Assembly (NCBI GenBank): GCA_964058805.1
Contig: CAXKVV010001624.1
Location: 1-42,995 of the forward strand
Length of the DNA stretch: 42,995 nucleotides
Source: Schoenoplectus triqueter
Taxonomy: Eukaryota; Streptophyta; Magnoliopsida; Poales; Cyperaceae
Direction of reading: 5' to 3'
The translations under genes and the position numbers were made by a program. Below the pieces are notes generated by a model. It saw only the letters and a program-made list of their open reading frames with translations, was not told the origin of the DNA and searched no databases. Positions 11,052 through 20,499 of this stretch are shown in pieces (the first letter of the stretch is position 1; each line of letters begins with the position of its first letter).

Positions 11052-11416
11052 TCACTTTTTTTCTCTAATGGCTAACATTATAATGAAAGGGTTCGTTTCT
11101 AGTATCTGACATTTCACCCCTTGAAAAAATACAGAATTAACAAAGCTGTTAGTGTTGCCACTGTCAATGAGTGCACAAATTTCTCTGTCACCTACCCTTC
11201 CTTTAAACCTTAAGGTAGTTAGATGTGGATTCTTTGAGATAGCAAACATTGATAAGACTGCTTATTCAGCCTCTTTTCACCTTCTTGCAAAGTAGCTAGG
11301 TCTTCTTGGCCGTCGTTTTGCTCAATCATCATGTGAACTTTCATCTTACACTGGTGCTTAGGATAGTGTTTATCCCCACACCTAAAACATAAGCCCACTG
11401 CTCTCCTATGCTCCAT
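11052..11416 (-). pseudogene. Gypsy zinc knuckle and aspartic protease remnant
   Basis: Two overlapping - strand frames cover the Gag zinc knuckle (CFRCGDKHYPKHQC, ~11390-11340) and the retropepsin region, whose active-site motif reads ALIDSGNTNSFV (~11165). Retropepsins have (L/I)(I/V)DSGAT, so the motif is close to intact. A frameshift lies between the two. Confidence 0.83.
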
Positions 11417-11559
11417 AAGGGCTTTTTTGGAATTATCTTTCTCAGTATTTCCCCTCCCTTCTTTCTATTTTTCTCTATAACTTATCATTTTAGGGTTGTT
11501 TTGGTTCACAACACTTGTTGACTTATTCATGAATTTGTTTCTTTTAAACTAAAAATCCA

Positions 11560-12473
11560 AGGATGCTTTCATATGCTTTGCATATTGAAACACTTCTAGT
11601 AAGGTTTTGTGGCTTTGGGACAGCATCAAGTATTTGATATCCTCCCTTAATCCACTGATAAAAGCAGTGATATAGTGGTTTTCAAGTAGATATGAAAACT
11701 CTACTTGTGATCTTAATTTGATAATTTTAAACTATTTTAAATATTCCCTTATTGTACCATATTATACCAGCCTTTTCATTTCCTCATACGAGTTTCGAAA
11801 AAGGCAAATAGTCAGACGAAACATAAGGCTTCTCACTTTGTGAAAACCTGATCTTAACTAATTCCATTAAATCAGGCCATGGTAGTGATCTTTAGTGGAT
11901 TTATAACCCCTATACTAAGAACGAGCTTCACCTCTAAAGGTAGCAACCATTTGGATTATTTTATGTTCTTCAAGAGTTTTATTTAATTTAAAGATATACT
12001 CACATTGGACCAACCACTCTTCTGGTTCATCTTCATGGAAATATGGAAATTCTTGCCTTTGAGATGAAATTCTAGGCCTTGAATTCATCCGTCTCATTTG
12101 TTCTATAAAAATGAGGGGCACCAAAACCATCTATAGAGTGATTAGGTGAGCAATAGAAACTATCTTCTCTGAATTGGCCAATCTGGAACTTAATATGTTC
12201 CATTTTGTCAACCAAATCATTGAGAGTAGTTGCCTGAACCATTGCAATGGCTACCTCAACCTGATCGTTGATCGATTTCAAGATCCTTCCTTCCATCGCA
12301 ACTTTACGTTTAAGTACATCATCCAATGTCTCTTTGCGGTGCTGCTGGAAGACGGATTCCATTATCTCAAATCAGAGATCCATCTTTTCAAATCTCATGA
12401 TATGGCTCTCATTGAACAGATCCATTCTTTCCAATACAGTCTCTAAGGTCACAGTTCTCGACTTCTTAGCCAT
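11560..12473 (-). pseudogene. Gypsy gag remnant
   Basis: The frame begins at ATG 12473 on the - strand, just inside the primer binding site, and is interrupted by stops and shifts. Recognisable retrotransposon Gag pieces include FPYFHEDEPEEWLVQCEYIF (~12060-11990) and then KTLEEHKIIQMVATFRGEA, the usual linker to the capsid core. Less clear remnants continue to about 11560. Confidence 0.75.
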
Positions 12474-12499
12474 TGTTTAAGCTCTCAAGCATGGGAACC

Positions 12500-12512
12500 T
12501 GACTCTGATACC
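12500..12512 (-). other. Primer binding site of the gypsy element
   Basis: The - strand reads TGGTATCAGAGTC, an initiator tRNA-Met primer site with a changed end. It lies three bases from the LTR start TGTTATGAAAC at 12516. Confidence 0.85.
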
Positions 12513-12515
12513 AAA

Positions 12516-13090
12516 TGTTATGAAACTTAGTTCAAAATAATTGAATTTGAGATGAATTTAGTGAAAATTGAGCCAATTGAGCTCAATTCACAATAAATTG
12601 GTAAAAAGGGCAAAAATGGTAAAGAAGAGAAAATAACAAAAGATGCAAAATGAATTCTCTTATTCAACAAAAACTATTACATTGCAAATTTTAGTAGTTA
12701 TAGTCTTTCAATTCATACCGCAACAAACTCAATATTTAGAATGATTACAAACAATAAATTCTGTTATTAATGAAAAGAATTGTGCTTCCGCCTCCTCCAT
12801 TTATGCCCGCTAACAAAACATAAAAGAATCCGCTAACTGGAGGGGACCTCCTTCAGTTAGTTATAACCATCGTCTCACTCTCTTTTGGTTTGAATTTTGC
12901 TACCAATCGCTTCATTGCTGCCTCTTTTTCGGTACCGGCAGCTCCCCTCTTGGTCTGACAGCTTCCTCCTTGGTACTGACAGCTTCCTCTTTGGTACCGA
13001 CAGCTTTCTCTTCGGTATCGATAGCTCTCTTCCCTTCCTCCATGCTACTCTCATTTACCCTCTTCATTGCCATTACTGACACTAAATCCT
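12516..13090 (-). repeat. 5' LTR of the gypsy element, with internal minisatellite
   Basis: The inner edge is TGTTATGAAAC directly next to the primer binding site. The outer edge is not fixed; ...TTACTGACA near 13080 is a candidate because it ends in CA. Inside it, at about 12928-13035, a unit of ~21-24 bp (CTTGGTACTGACAGCTTCCT type) is repeated about five times with variation. Confidence 0.6.
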
Positions 13091-13303
13091 AAAGAAGGAT
13101 CGAAATGCTAAAATTTTTAATAAATAAGAGAGATGAAATTGCGTCTGTGGAGACATTGCAAACCAGAGAGGAAGAGGGAGATAATTGAGAGAAAAAAAGA
13201 GAGCAAGGTCAACCTTAGGAAATGCTCGATTAAATGGTAATATAGGTGAGAACGACTCTTGATTTGGCTCTCTTCATGACAACAAAATTTATGAGGTGAT
13301 GGT
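13091..13303. other. Spacer between gypsy LTR and solo LTR
   Basis: This is purine-rich sequence (GAGAGGAAGAGGGAG). A short frame starting ATGGTAATATAGG would be cut by the solo LTR at 13304, but I recognise no protein. The last five bases (13299-13303, ATGGT) are the left target site duplication of the next element. Confidence 0.4.
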
Positions 13304-14691
13304 TGATGTGTATTTTGCTAAGCTAATAAATATTCTAATTTATACTCAATTTCAGCCGCAAGTGCATGGCCTAGTCAAGTAGTAGTTGGGGTGTCGAACC
13401 ACAAGGACAAGGGTGAATTATCGGTTCTCGCAAATTTCACTAATCTAGACAATTGAACGAGAGTTTTGTATCAAACTAAAAGTAAATAAATCTAACAACA
13501 ATGATTGGAAAGTTTATCAAATAGAGGATTCTAGGGGTTTTCGGCTTCACTCTCGCTCGTTTGGTCAATTCACTCTATTTGATCTTTTAATATGTTCTAA
13601 TGTTTGTTGAGGATTCAATCTCAAATTTAGTACCAAATTTACATTTTCGTGGTTAGATACCGTACCTAAATAATTCGGGTTTCACGATTAAGTACCTCAT
13701 CTTACAAGTCAAAGCCCATTAAGATCAGTGAATCATTTTGGCATAACTTAGATTTTATATTTCGCCTTTCGGTACCTCACACAATTTTTAGGGTTTCCTC
13801 GGTTTTCCCTTAGGTAATAAGTTTCACGATTAAGTACTTGGCCTACGACCTAAATCACTGTTTTGGGTCAGAAGATTCAGTTCCACCTTTCGATTTCCAC
13901 TTTCACTTCTAGGGTAACATACAATTGATTAAAACTAAGCATTCAATTTAGACAAAACAACAATCACAAACAACAAGGACTAAAAGATCAACACACGAGT
14001 AAATTAAACCATCCGAGCTATTGAGTTTACACCTAGACCCCTAGAAGGGTGTCTAGCCACAAATCATGTCAAAGATTGCACAAAGATTCATGTTTAAACA
14101 ACAGCAGAACATGAGAAAAGAGTAAAGAAAAGAATATACCAAGAAGATCTATGATTTCTCACCTGATTCTTGAGTTCTCCTTCAAATCTCTCTCCAATGG
14201 TGTTCTTCCTCTTATTTCTTGCTTAGGATCTATTCTCTAGTCAGTTGAGAGATGTCCTGGACGAAGAAGTGTCAAAATCTTTTAATTTCAATTAGAAAAC
14301 CACTTTAAAACTGTAAGTTCGCGCTTCCAGCCCAAAAATTATGGTCCGACATTTTAAAATTACGATCCGTAATTTTTGCACTTTCTTATCAGAGCGAACC
14401 AGAGAGCAAATCCCATTATTGCGGTCCGTAATTTGATAATTGTGATCCGTAAATTTTGTTCAGAAGTGTTTTTCACTTGATTTCTTCGTGTAGGTTCGAT
14501 CCATGATGTTCCAAGCATCATTTCTCATGTTAACATCCTTGTTTACATTCCATAACCTGTAAAACAATAAGAAATGCAGCAGTATCTCGAACTCGACATA
14601 AAAACTGAATAAATTCTTAACAATTAACATAAAATATATAGTTTTTGAGATAAAACCCTAATTAAATATAATATATAAATGAGGCATATCA
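13304..14691. mobile_element. Solo LTR (1388 bp) with ATGGT target duplication
   Basis: The block begins TGATGTGTATTTTGC and ends GGCATATCA, giving TG...CA ends. It is flanked by ATGGT at 13299-13303 and again at 14692-14696. It has no coding domain. The start (CCGCAAGTGCATGG...GTAGTAGTTGGGGTGTCGAACC) resembles a repeat motif I associate with plant LTRs, but I cannot assign the family. A motif close to ATCCGTAATTTT recurs about four times at 14340-14460. The structure fits a solo LTR left by recombination between two LTRs. Strand is not determined. Confidence 0.75.
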
Positions 14692-14923
14692 ATGGTTGAC
14701 ATATCTTTCTCGATCAACCTCTCTCTTTTCATTAGGGTTTTGTATTGTGCGTAGAGAGAGAAAATTTGATAAATTGAAAAGGGAGACGGACTGAGCGCAA
14801 AAAGTTAACGGAACAATGTTGACAGCGCATCTCATCTTGCACGAATCGTGACGCATATCCAAAGGTCTAGATTATGATGCACAACTGCCTTAATGCAATG
14901 TAATGCATTTTAGTCTACCTCTA

Positions 14924-14955
<32 letters not shown>

Positions 14956-14956
14956 G
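14692..14956. other. Spacer with a partial third MITE end and CT/TA microsatellite
   Basis: ATGGT at 14692-14696 is the solo LTR duplication. At 14891-14921 the sequence (TGCATTTTAGTCTACCTCT) matches the right terminus of the fold-back units described next, so a truncated third copy is likely. A CT then TA microsatellite fills 14921-14955. Confidence 0.6.
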
Positions 14957-15351
14957 GAAGTCTAAAATATAATGTGTTGTACGGATGTGTCCATACAACG
15001 CGTCAAAATCTCAAATTTCAAGTTAAAAATAATTGATCCAAACCGTTCAATTTATTCTACATATTAAACTCTTATAGAAAATCAATTTTTACATTTTTTA
15101 AAATTTTTTGCTATCTTTTTGGGCCAAGAAAAATTGCTTGATTTGAGAATTTTGGATCGTCCAATAATGATGATTTTCTTCTTACCCAACAAAATAGCAA
15201 AAAAAAATTAAAAAATATATAATTTGATTGTCTACAAGAGTTTGATATGGAGAATAAATTGAACGGTTTGGATCGATCATTTTTAATTTGAAGTTTGAGA
15301 TTTTAACGCGGTGCACCGACACATATGTGCAACGCGTTGTATTTTAGACAT

Positions 15352-15352
<1 letters not shown>
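14957..15352. mobile_element. Fold-back MITE unit 1
   Basis: About 396 bp. The left part (GTCTAAAATATAATGTGTTG) is the inverted complement of the right part (CAACGCGTTGTATTTTAGAC), and inverted similarity extends inward almost to the centre (~15155), so the whole unit can fold into one hairpin. It has no coding content. It is homologous along its length to unit 2 at 15413-15814, with many substitutions, which points to an old copy. Confidence 0.82.

Positions 15353-15414
<62 letters not shown>
15352..15414. repeat. Palindromic CT-TA-GA microsatellite between MITE units
   Basis: A run of (CT)n, then (TA)n, then (GA)n joins the two fold-back units. The same CT/TA tracts border the outer ends (14921-14955 and 15813-15840). 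In rice, Micron elements are known to be flanked by (TA)n tracts. The arrangement here suggests a similar TA-targeting element, but the family link is inference. Confidence 0.85.
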
Positions 15415-15814
15415 GTTGACTAAAATACAACGCGTTGCACGGATGCACCCGTGCAACGCGTTAAAATCTCAAAATTTAAGTTAAAAATGACCGATCCAAA
15501 CCATTCAATTTATTCTTTATATCAAATTCTTGTAGAAAATCACATTTTATATTTTTTGAAATTTTTTTAAAATTTTTTTGGGTAGGAAGAAAATTATCAC
15601 TATTGGACGATCCAAATTCCTTAAATCAAGCAACTTTCTTCCTACCCAAAAAAATAGCAAAAAAATTTTAAAAAATATAAAATTTAATTTTCTACAAGAA
15701 TTTGATATAAAGAATAAATTGAACGGTCTGGATCAGTCATTTTTAACTTAAATTTTGAGATTTTAACGCATTACACGGGTGCATCCATGCAACGCGTTGT
15801 ATTTTAGTCAACCT
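15413..15814. mobile_element. Fold-back MITE unit 2
   Basis: About 402 bp with near-perfect terminal inverted repeats. The left end reads GAGGTTGACTAAAATACAAC and the right end is its complement, GTTGTATTTTAGTCAACCTC. The inverted similarity continues through the interior (GATCCAAACC...CAATTTATTCT arms). It is better preserved than unit 1. Confidence 0.85.
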
Positions 15815-15840
15815 CTCTCTCTCTCTCTATATATATATAT

Positions 15841-16162
15841 GACTTATGGCGCTTTGCAAAGTAAAAAATCATTATTATTTTAACATGAGATTTCATATTC
15901 CGACGGCTCAAATGATCAATCTAAGTTGCTCAATAATTTCTTTTCTAGTATCTTGTCCGTATATTGCTACCGGTTTCAAATACAAACAAAAATATAATAC
16001 ATAAAAATCTATCACCAAGAGATAACCTCTTAATAATTTGCAACTTGACAAATCCCATGTCATTTGTGATCGTGTGCACCATGAGTTATGACTGAAAATA
16101 AAAAGATTTTGATAAAATTTCAGAAACTCACAAAGATACTATTCCCTACAAATTAAATTTAC
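15841..16162. other. No gene seen
   Basis: This is AT-rich spacer between the MITE cluster and the guanylate kinase remnant. No frame or repeat was recognised. Confidence 0.4.
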
Positions 16163-16440
16163 CTTCCTAGTATCAGTAACAGCATCCACACTTGTTCCAT
16201 ACAAATTTTCATGAAACTTCCCTTCTCTAATATCCTTCTCCACCTCTTCTCTCTAAGGTAAAATAATAGTGTACTCCATTCACTTATCCCGTGGAGCTCG
16301 AGTTATGTGACTAACAGAGAAACCAAAGGTTATGGAAAATCTTTCATAAGTTTGTTAATTAGGGTTCCCTTACCAACACTGGAGGGCCCACTTATGATGA
16401 TCGGTATCCGGCCTTCACCAATTGACTCTTTTGTGTTGAC
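16163..16440 (-). pseudogene. Guanylate kinase exon remnant
   Basis: On the - strand an acceptor-like CTGTAG precedes 16440. The frame then reads [20 protein letters not shown], an intact guanylate kinase P-loop, followed by KLMKDFP and a stop. In a shifted frame FGFSVSHITRAPRDK follows, the conserved GMP-binding segment, then another stop. Next come EEVEKDIREGKF and NLYGTSVDAV, the next conserved blocks of eukaryotic guanylate kinase (ATP + GMP to ADP + GDP). The piece ends at AAG|GTAAAT (16163/16162). At least one frameshift and several stops mean that it is broken. Exon-like borders suggest a piece of genomic gene copy rather than a cDNA copy. Neighbouring exons were not found. Confidence 0.85.
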
Positions 16441-17114
16441 CTACAGAATGGTTTGATTTTTTAAGTCAATTTAAATTATGAAATACATGTAACACTACAA
16501 AAACCTCTCCAATTCACAGAAATAATACTATCCCACCCACAAAAGAGGGGGAAAAAATACAATATTTAGTCATTTTTTGGCAAACACCAACAATCTGTTC
16601 AGAGCAGCAGATAGCTTTACACCACTGGCTATCTGCTTATGAATGGACACCTTTTGCAAATACCAAAAATCCATGGACTTGTTCTTATTCTGTAATATGT
16701 AGGCTTATATTGCATTGTATACAAAGAAAATTTATCTCACTGAAGAATAAAAGCTTGGTCAGATCAGTTGCAATATATATGCACTGAACATTTCAAAGCA
16801 AAGAACCAGGAATATGTCAATAAGAGTGAGAATCATATAGCATAAATTCCCATTAAAACTGCAAATTTGTGGGGGACGGGAGCTGGGAAGGAAAACCTAT
16901 CTCTGGCAACCAAAAAAGTGCCCCTGACAACCACTGAATGGAAAGATTGTACCAAAATATTACTTGTTTATGAAGATTTGGTTATTCAATCCACCAGCCA
17001 AATGAATTAAGAAAACAAATCTGAATTACGCAATTGATATGCATTATGAGACGTAATTGTACAAGAATAATTCATTTTAATTATAACAAATTTAATACAA
17101 AATAATGAATTATT
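16441..17114. other. No gene seen
   Basis: This is AT-rich sequence without recognisable frames. It may contain introns or further remnants of the guanylate kinase copy, but none matched by eye. The last five bases (17110-17114, TTATT) are the left target duplication proposed for the next element. Confidence 0.4.
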
Positions 17115-17744
17115 TGTTTTTTTAAGTATTTGTTTCTTTTGATCGAAGTCTTTGAACTCGAAATACTTTCCCAAGGTCCGGTCACAGGTTTTACCATAAC
17201 TCAAGAACAAGTGAAGAACCTAATTAAAATGAGAATAAAATAAGTTACTAGATCTGAAAGAGAGAAGAGAGTACTCTCAAAGTTATTTTCTTTATAATTC
17301 AACTTTGTAATCAATTGTATTTATAAAGTGTTTTCTCCCTCTTATTTCTACAAACTTACACTACTATATTTATAGCATTCAGTGCATTAATTGCACCAGC
17401 CTATCTATACAAGTCTACTCCTAGACTATCCTATTATAGGTACATGCCATTAAATATCTAGCCACACTTCTGTCAATTCCACTGTTGTTTCCATCAGTTG
17501 TCTCTGACACATGCGCCATATGTCAAAAGTATCTTATTCATCATCCATCTCGAGTTCATCTTGAGCTTCATCCATCTCGAGCTTCCTGATATTTCCGAGC
17601 TGTTAGGTTTTGATCCATCTCGAGGTTTGTCTTTAGCTTGTGCTCACTGTTGTTCCTCCAGCTCCTCTCCTCGAGCTTTTTTCTCGAGTTGCTATTCTCA
17701 ATCTATCTTCTCAAGCTGATACTTGGAGGTTATAATTTCCAACA
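17115..17744 (-). mobile_element. Probable solo LTR (630 bp), TTATT duplication
   Basis: Read on the - strand it starts TGTTGGAAATTATAACC and ends ...TTAAAAAAACA, so it has TGTT...AACA ends. TTATT flanks both sides (17110-17114 and 17745-17749). The - strand carries a TATA-like CTATAAATATAG near 17370 and a downstream tract of short exon-like, CT-rich leader, as in LTR promoters. The CTCGAG-rich part (17550-17700) is the upstream, regulatory-like region. The duplication is AT-only, so chance agreement is possible. Confidence 0.5.
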
Positions 17745-17749
17745 TTATT

Positions 17750-18325
17750 CCCCTCTTTGGTTTTATGATGGTCAATATAAGAAAGGAAAAATATATCAAA
17801 ACAGAAGGAAACAACTGATATGTTAGAAATTTTACATGTAAAATGCAAAAGGGCGGAGAATAGAGTTAATAATTCACCGCAGACTGCCAATTTCATATAC
17901 CAGTTATTTTTTATTTTTGAAGAAGCAGCAGCTATAATTTAAAATATATATATTGTTCAAGTCATCTCAAAAAAATTAAAAGGCTTACATAATCAGACGC
18001 AGACAAAGAAATCTGCAACATTGCATTAAAATAACGGAATACTGGGATTTAAATGGGATCAATATGTAAATTTATGAATCTCATGCAATATTTATTTTTT
18101 TGCTTTGTTTTCTGAGACTTTTGACTTATGCATGAAACCATTGCAAAGCAAAAATATTTTAAAAATGTAATCAATTAAACTATCAGGACAACACATATGC
18201 GGCGTGCCTAGACACAACAAAGAGATATTATAACCTTAAGTATTAGAATTTCATAAATGGGATAATTAAATTCAAACAAACAAAACAAGAGAATCATATA
18301 TAAATCTACCAAAATCAACCAAATC
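17750..18325. other. No gene seen
   Basis: This is AT-rich spacer. Short frames here look random. Confidence 0.4.
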
Positions 18326-18480
18326 TTGGGGGCAAAAAGAAAAGACAAGTTTAAGTACCATTTGGTAAATTGGAGTAAGATATGTCTGCTCAAGCAACAA
18401 GGAGGGCGGGGAGTACTGGATTTGGAAAAGATGAACAAAGCTCTACTTGGGAAATGGAAATACCTCCAGCTTCTTGCTAG
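18326..18480 (+). pseudogene. LINE reverse transcriptase C-terminal scrap
   Basis: The translation contains KFKYHLVNWSKICLLKQQGG, then GVLDLEKMNKALLGKWKY. This is the signature just after the RT domain of plant LINE (L1-type) proteins, whose usual form is HLVNWxxVCxPKxxGGLGIRxLxxMNxALLGKW. Only ~45 codons remain. A MITE sits 25 bases downstream, so the scrap may have been longer. Confidence 0.8.
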
Positions 18481-18505
18481 CTTGTCTTTTCCCTCTTACA
18501 AGCAA

Positions 18506-18815
18506 CAGTTTTTAGTAATAATAATAATTATTAAATTAATATTATTAAAAATAAAAGTGAGAACCATAAAATTTCAAATATACGAATGGCAGCGCGTTAC
18601 TGTCAGTGGCGCGTTTGCTTCTTATATATACAAAACGCGTAGCGCCTCTCTATCTCACTTGCGCGGGGTTTGGATGAAACGCGCCACTGCCAGTGGTGTG
18701 TTTCGTCCGCGCCACTGGCAGTGACGCGCTGCCATTTGTATATTTGAAATTTTACGGTTCTCACTCTTATTTTTAATAATATTAATTTAATAATAATTAT
18801 TAATAATAAAAACTG
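18506..18815. mobile_element. 310-bp MITE, Mutator-like, 9-bp target duplication
   Basis: The ends are CAGTTTTTAGTAATAAT and its approximate complement TTATTAATAATAAAAACTG. The inverted arms run ~100 bp (through AAATTTCAAATATAC and GGCAGCGCGTTAC) around a GC-rich centre with repeated GCGCCACTG-type words. TACAAGCAA is present on both sides (18497-18505 and 18816-18824). A 9-bp duplication with long terminal inverted repeats is the usual mark of Mutator-superfamily MITEs. No coding content. Confidence 0.87.
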
Positions 18816-18824
18816 TACAAGCAA

Positions 18825-20499
18825 TCCTTTAGACTTGTTATTCCACCAGTAAGTAGTCAAAACCCGAAGTTCATTTTAGCAAGAGACCAACCTACTTAAA
18901 ATAAGAATCAACACTGGATAAATTGGAAAAGAAAGAGGAAGTGAGGTTGATATTTGTGTGTACTTTGTGTTATAACGGTTCGAGCACACATTGATTATAA
19001 CATAAATCTCAGGAATACATAATTTGGAATAAGTGTGTATTTAGGTGATTTTATATGTTAAAATGAGAAAATAAATAATACAAAATACTAGTAAATTGAA
19101 ATATATTTTTAATGTTTTTGCGTTAATTTTGAAAACTATTTATGTCCTAATGATTTGAGGACGTAAAAATTATAATATAAATTACAGGAATAAATTTAAA
19201 ATAACTTTGTGTATTTGGGTGAACTCTATTTGAGACATCCATAAACTTAGTTTCTTAAATTTTTTTATATAATTAATATATACTTATGCCTTCGATCATC
19301 AATATTTACAGAGATCATACAATGGTAATACCTTGGTATATTTTTCTTTCTTTTACATAAGAATAACAATTTTCAACTTAAAATATTAACAAAGAACCTT
19401 CTAATTATATTTCTATAACCTGGTGAATTTGGCTGGTCATAGAGCATCCTATATTTTTGGGTCTGTATTTACGGTAAAGTAACTGTTTGAAGTTATGACA
19501 ACTGTTTGATTTAAACTAAAGATAAGAACAATCACATCTGCTCTATTAAACTTAAGAGCTCACTTTTTTGATGAATACTCTAGGATTTAGATTCCCGTAT
19601 TCTCTCTATAATTAATTTGTCTTGCCGTCAGATGACACATATGGACCCACATGTCGGTGTAAGAAGAGAATATCTTAACTGCTGGTGAGCAGTCGTTATT
19701 CTGCATGTGTTATCAATGACCATGTCATGGGCACATGGCATCGCTACTTGCCAGTTTGGACGGGTTTTATGAACAGTACACACCACGCGATCAGAATCCA
19801 AAGGTTCATATTCTCCGTCATTAAACCGCGGTTCACCTTTGTACACCCTACCCTACAGAGTCGCTTGCTGACTTATCGCGCGCCGGGTAAAAAATTTCAA
19901 CCCATGTGCGCCGTTGGATACTTGTCAAGAGGTGCTCGTCTCTCCTTCCATGTAACTATGTACGTCCTTAAATTGTACCGAAGGAGCATCAGACAGCACA
20001 TTCGTATATTACTTGATTAAAGACTTGAGGTGTCCGTTTTATCTTCGTCATAACTCATAAGAAAGAGAAACAGAGCGAAGAGGGAGAGAGACTAATCGGA
20101 TCTGGTAACCTTCTTTCTTTCTTGGTCCGAGTTACAAATTATTAATTATTTTTCTCTGTCGATAGGAGCGAGAAAGGAAAATAAAAAGAATAAAAATAAG
20201 GAAAAAGAGGGAGAGGTCGAGAGAGAAAAAGAGAAGGAAAATACAAAAACAAAAAAAAAATATTGGAGAATCAGCAACAGAGTCCGACAAGGGGATCATC
20301 GGACGGCGATGCAGATCTCCAATCCGGTGGTGCCAGAGGGAAAGAAAGGTGAGATTTCTCTCCGCTTGTGAATGGAAAACCTAGAAAAGATCCGGATAGG
20401 TGTGATCGGATCAAGCTCGACTGTAAGGCTCGTACGCGGAGTTCATTTCTCCGGTGGTTAATCGACCATCTACGGTAGAATCTAGGGTTTGGTCAATAG
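18825..20499. other. Intergenic DNA, promoter and 5' leader of the PWWP gene
   Basis: 18825-19600 is AT-rich with nothing recognised. 19620-20030 is of mixed composition, and its short frames on both strands have no recognisable product. 20040-20300 is GA-rich (GAGAAACAGAGCGAAGAGGG), as in plant 5' leaders. The transcript of the gene at 20500 probably starts in this part. I could not place a TATA box with confidence. Confidence 0.45.

Larger units (their letters stand above)
9850..13090 (-). mobile_element. Degenerate, 3'-truncated Ty3/gypsy retrotransposon
   Basis: Read on the - strand the order is LTR (from ~13090 down to 12516), primer binding site TGGTATCAGAGTC (12500-12512), gag (12473-11560), zinc knuckle (~11380), aspartic protease (~11220-11100), then reverse transcriptase (10700-9858). 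Protease before RT, with no integrase between them, marks Ty3/gypsy order. Many stops and frameshifts interrupt each domain. Homology fades near 9858 inside the post-YXDD RT region, so RNase H, integrase and the 3' LTR are absent. I found no second copy of the 12516 LTR start, consistent with 3' truncation. Confidence 0.87.

Noticed and set aside
19628..20020. Two overlapping short frames upstream of the PWWP gene
   Set aside because: They overlap on opposite strands, have no recognisable domain and lie in the promoter region.
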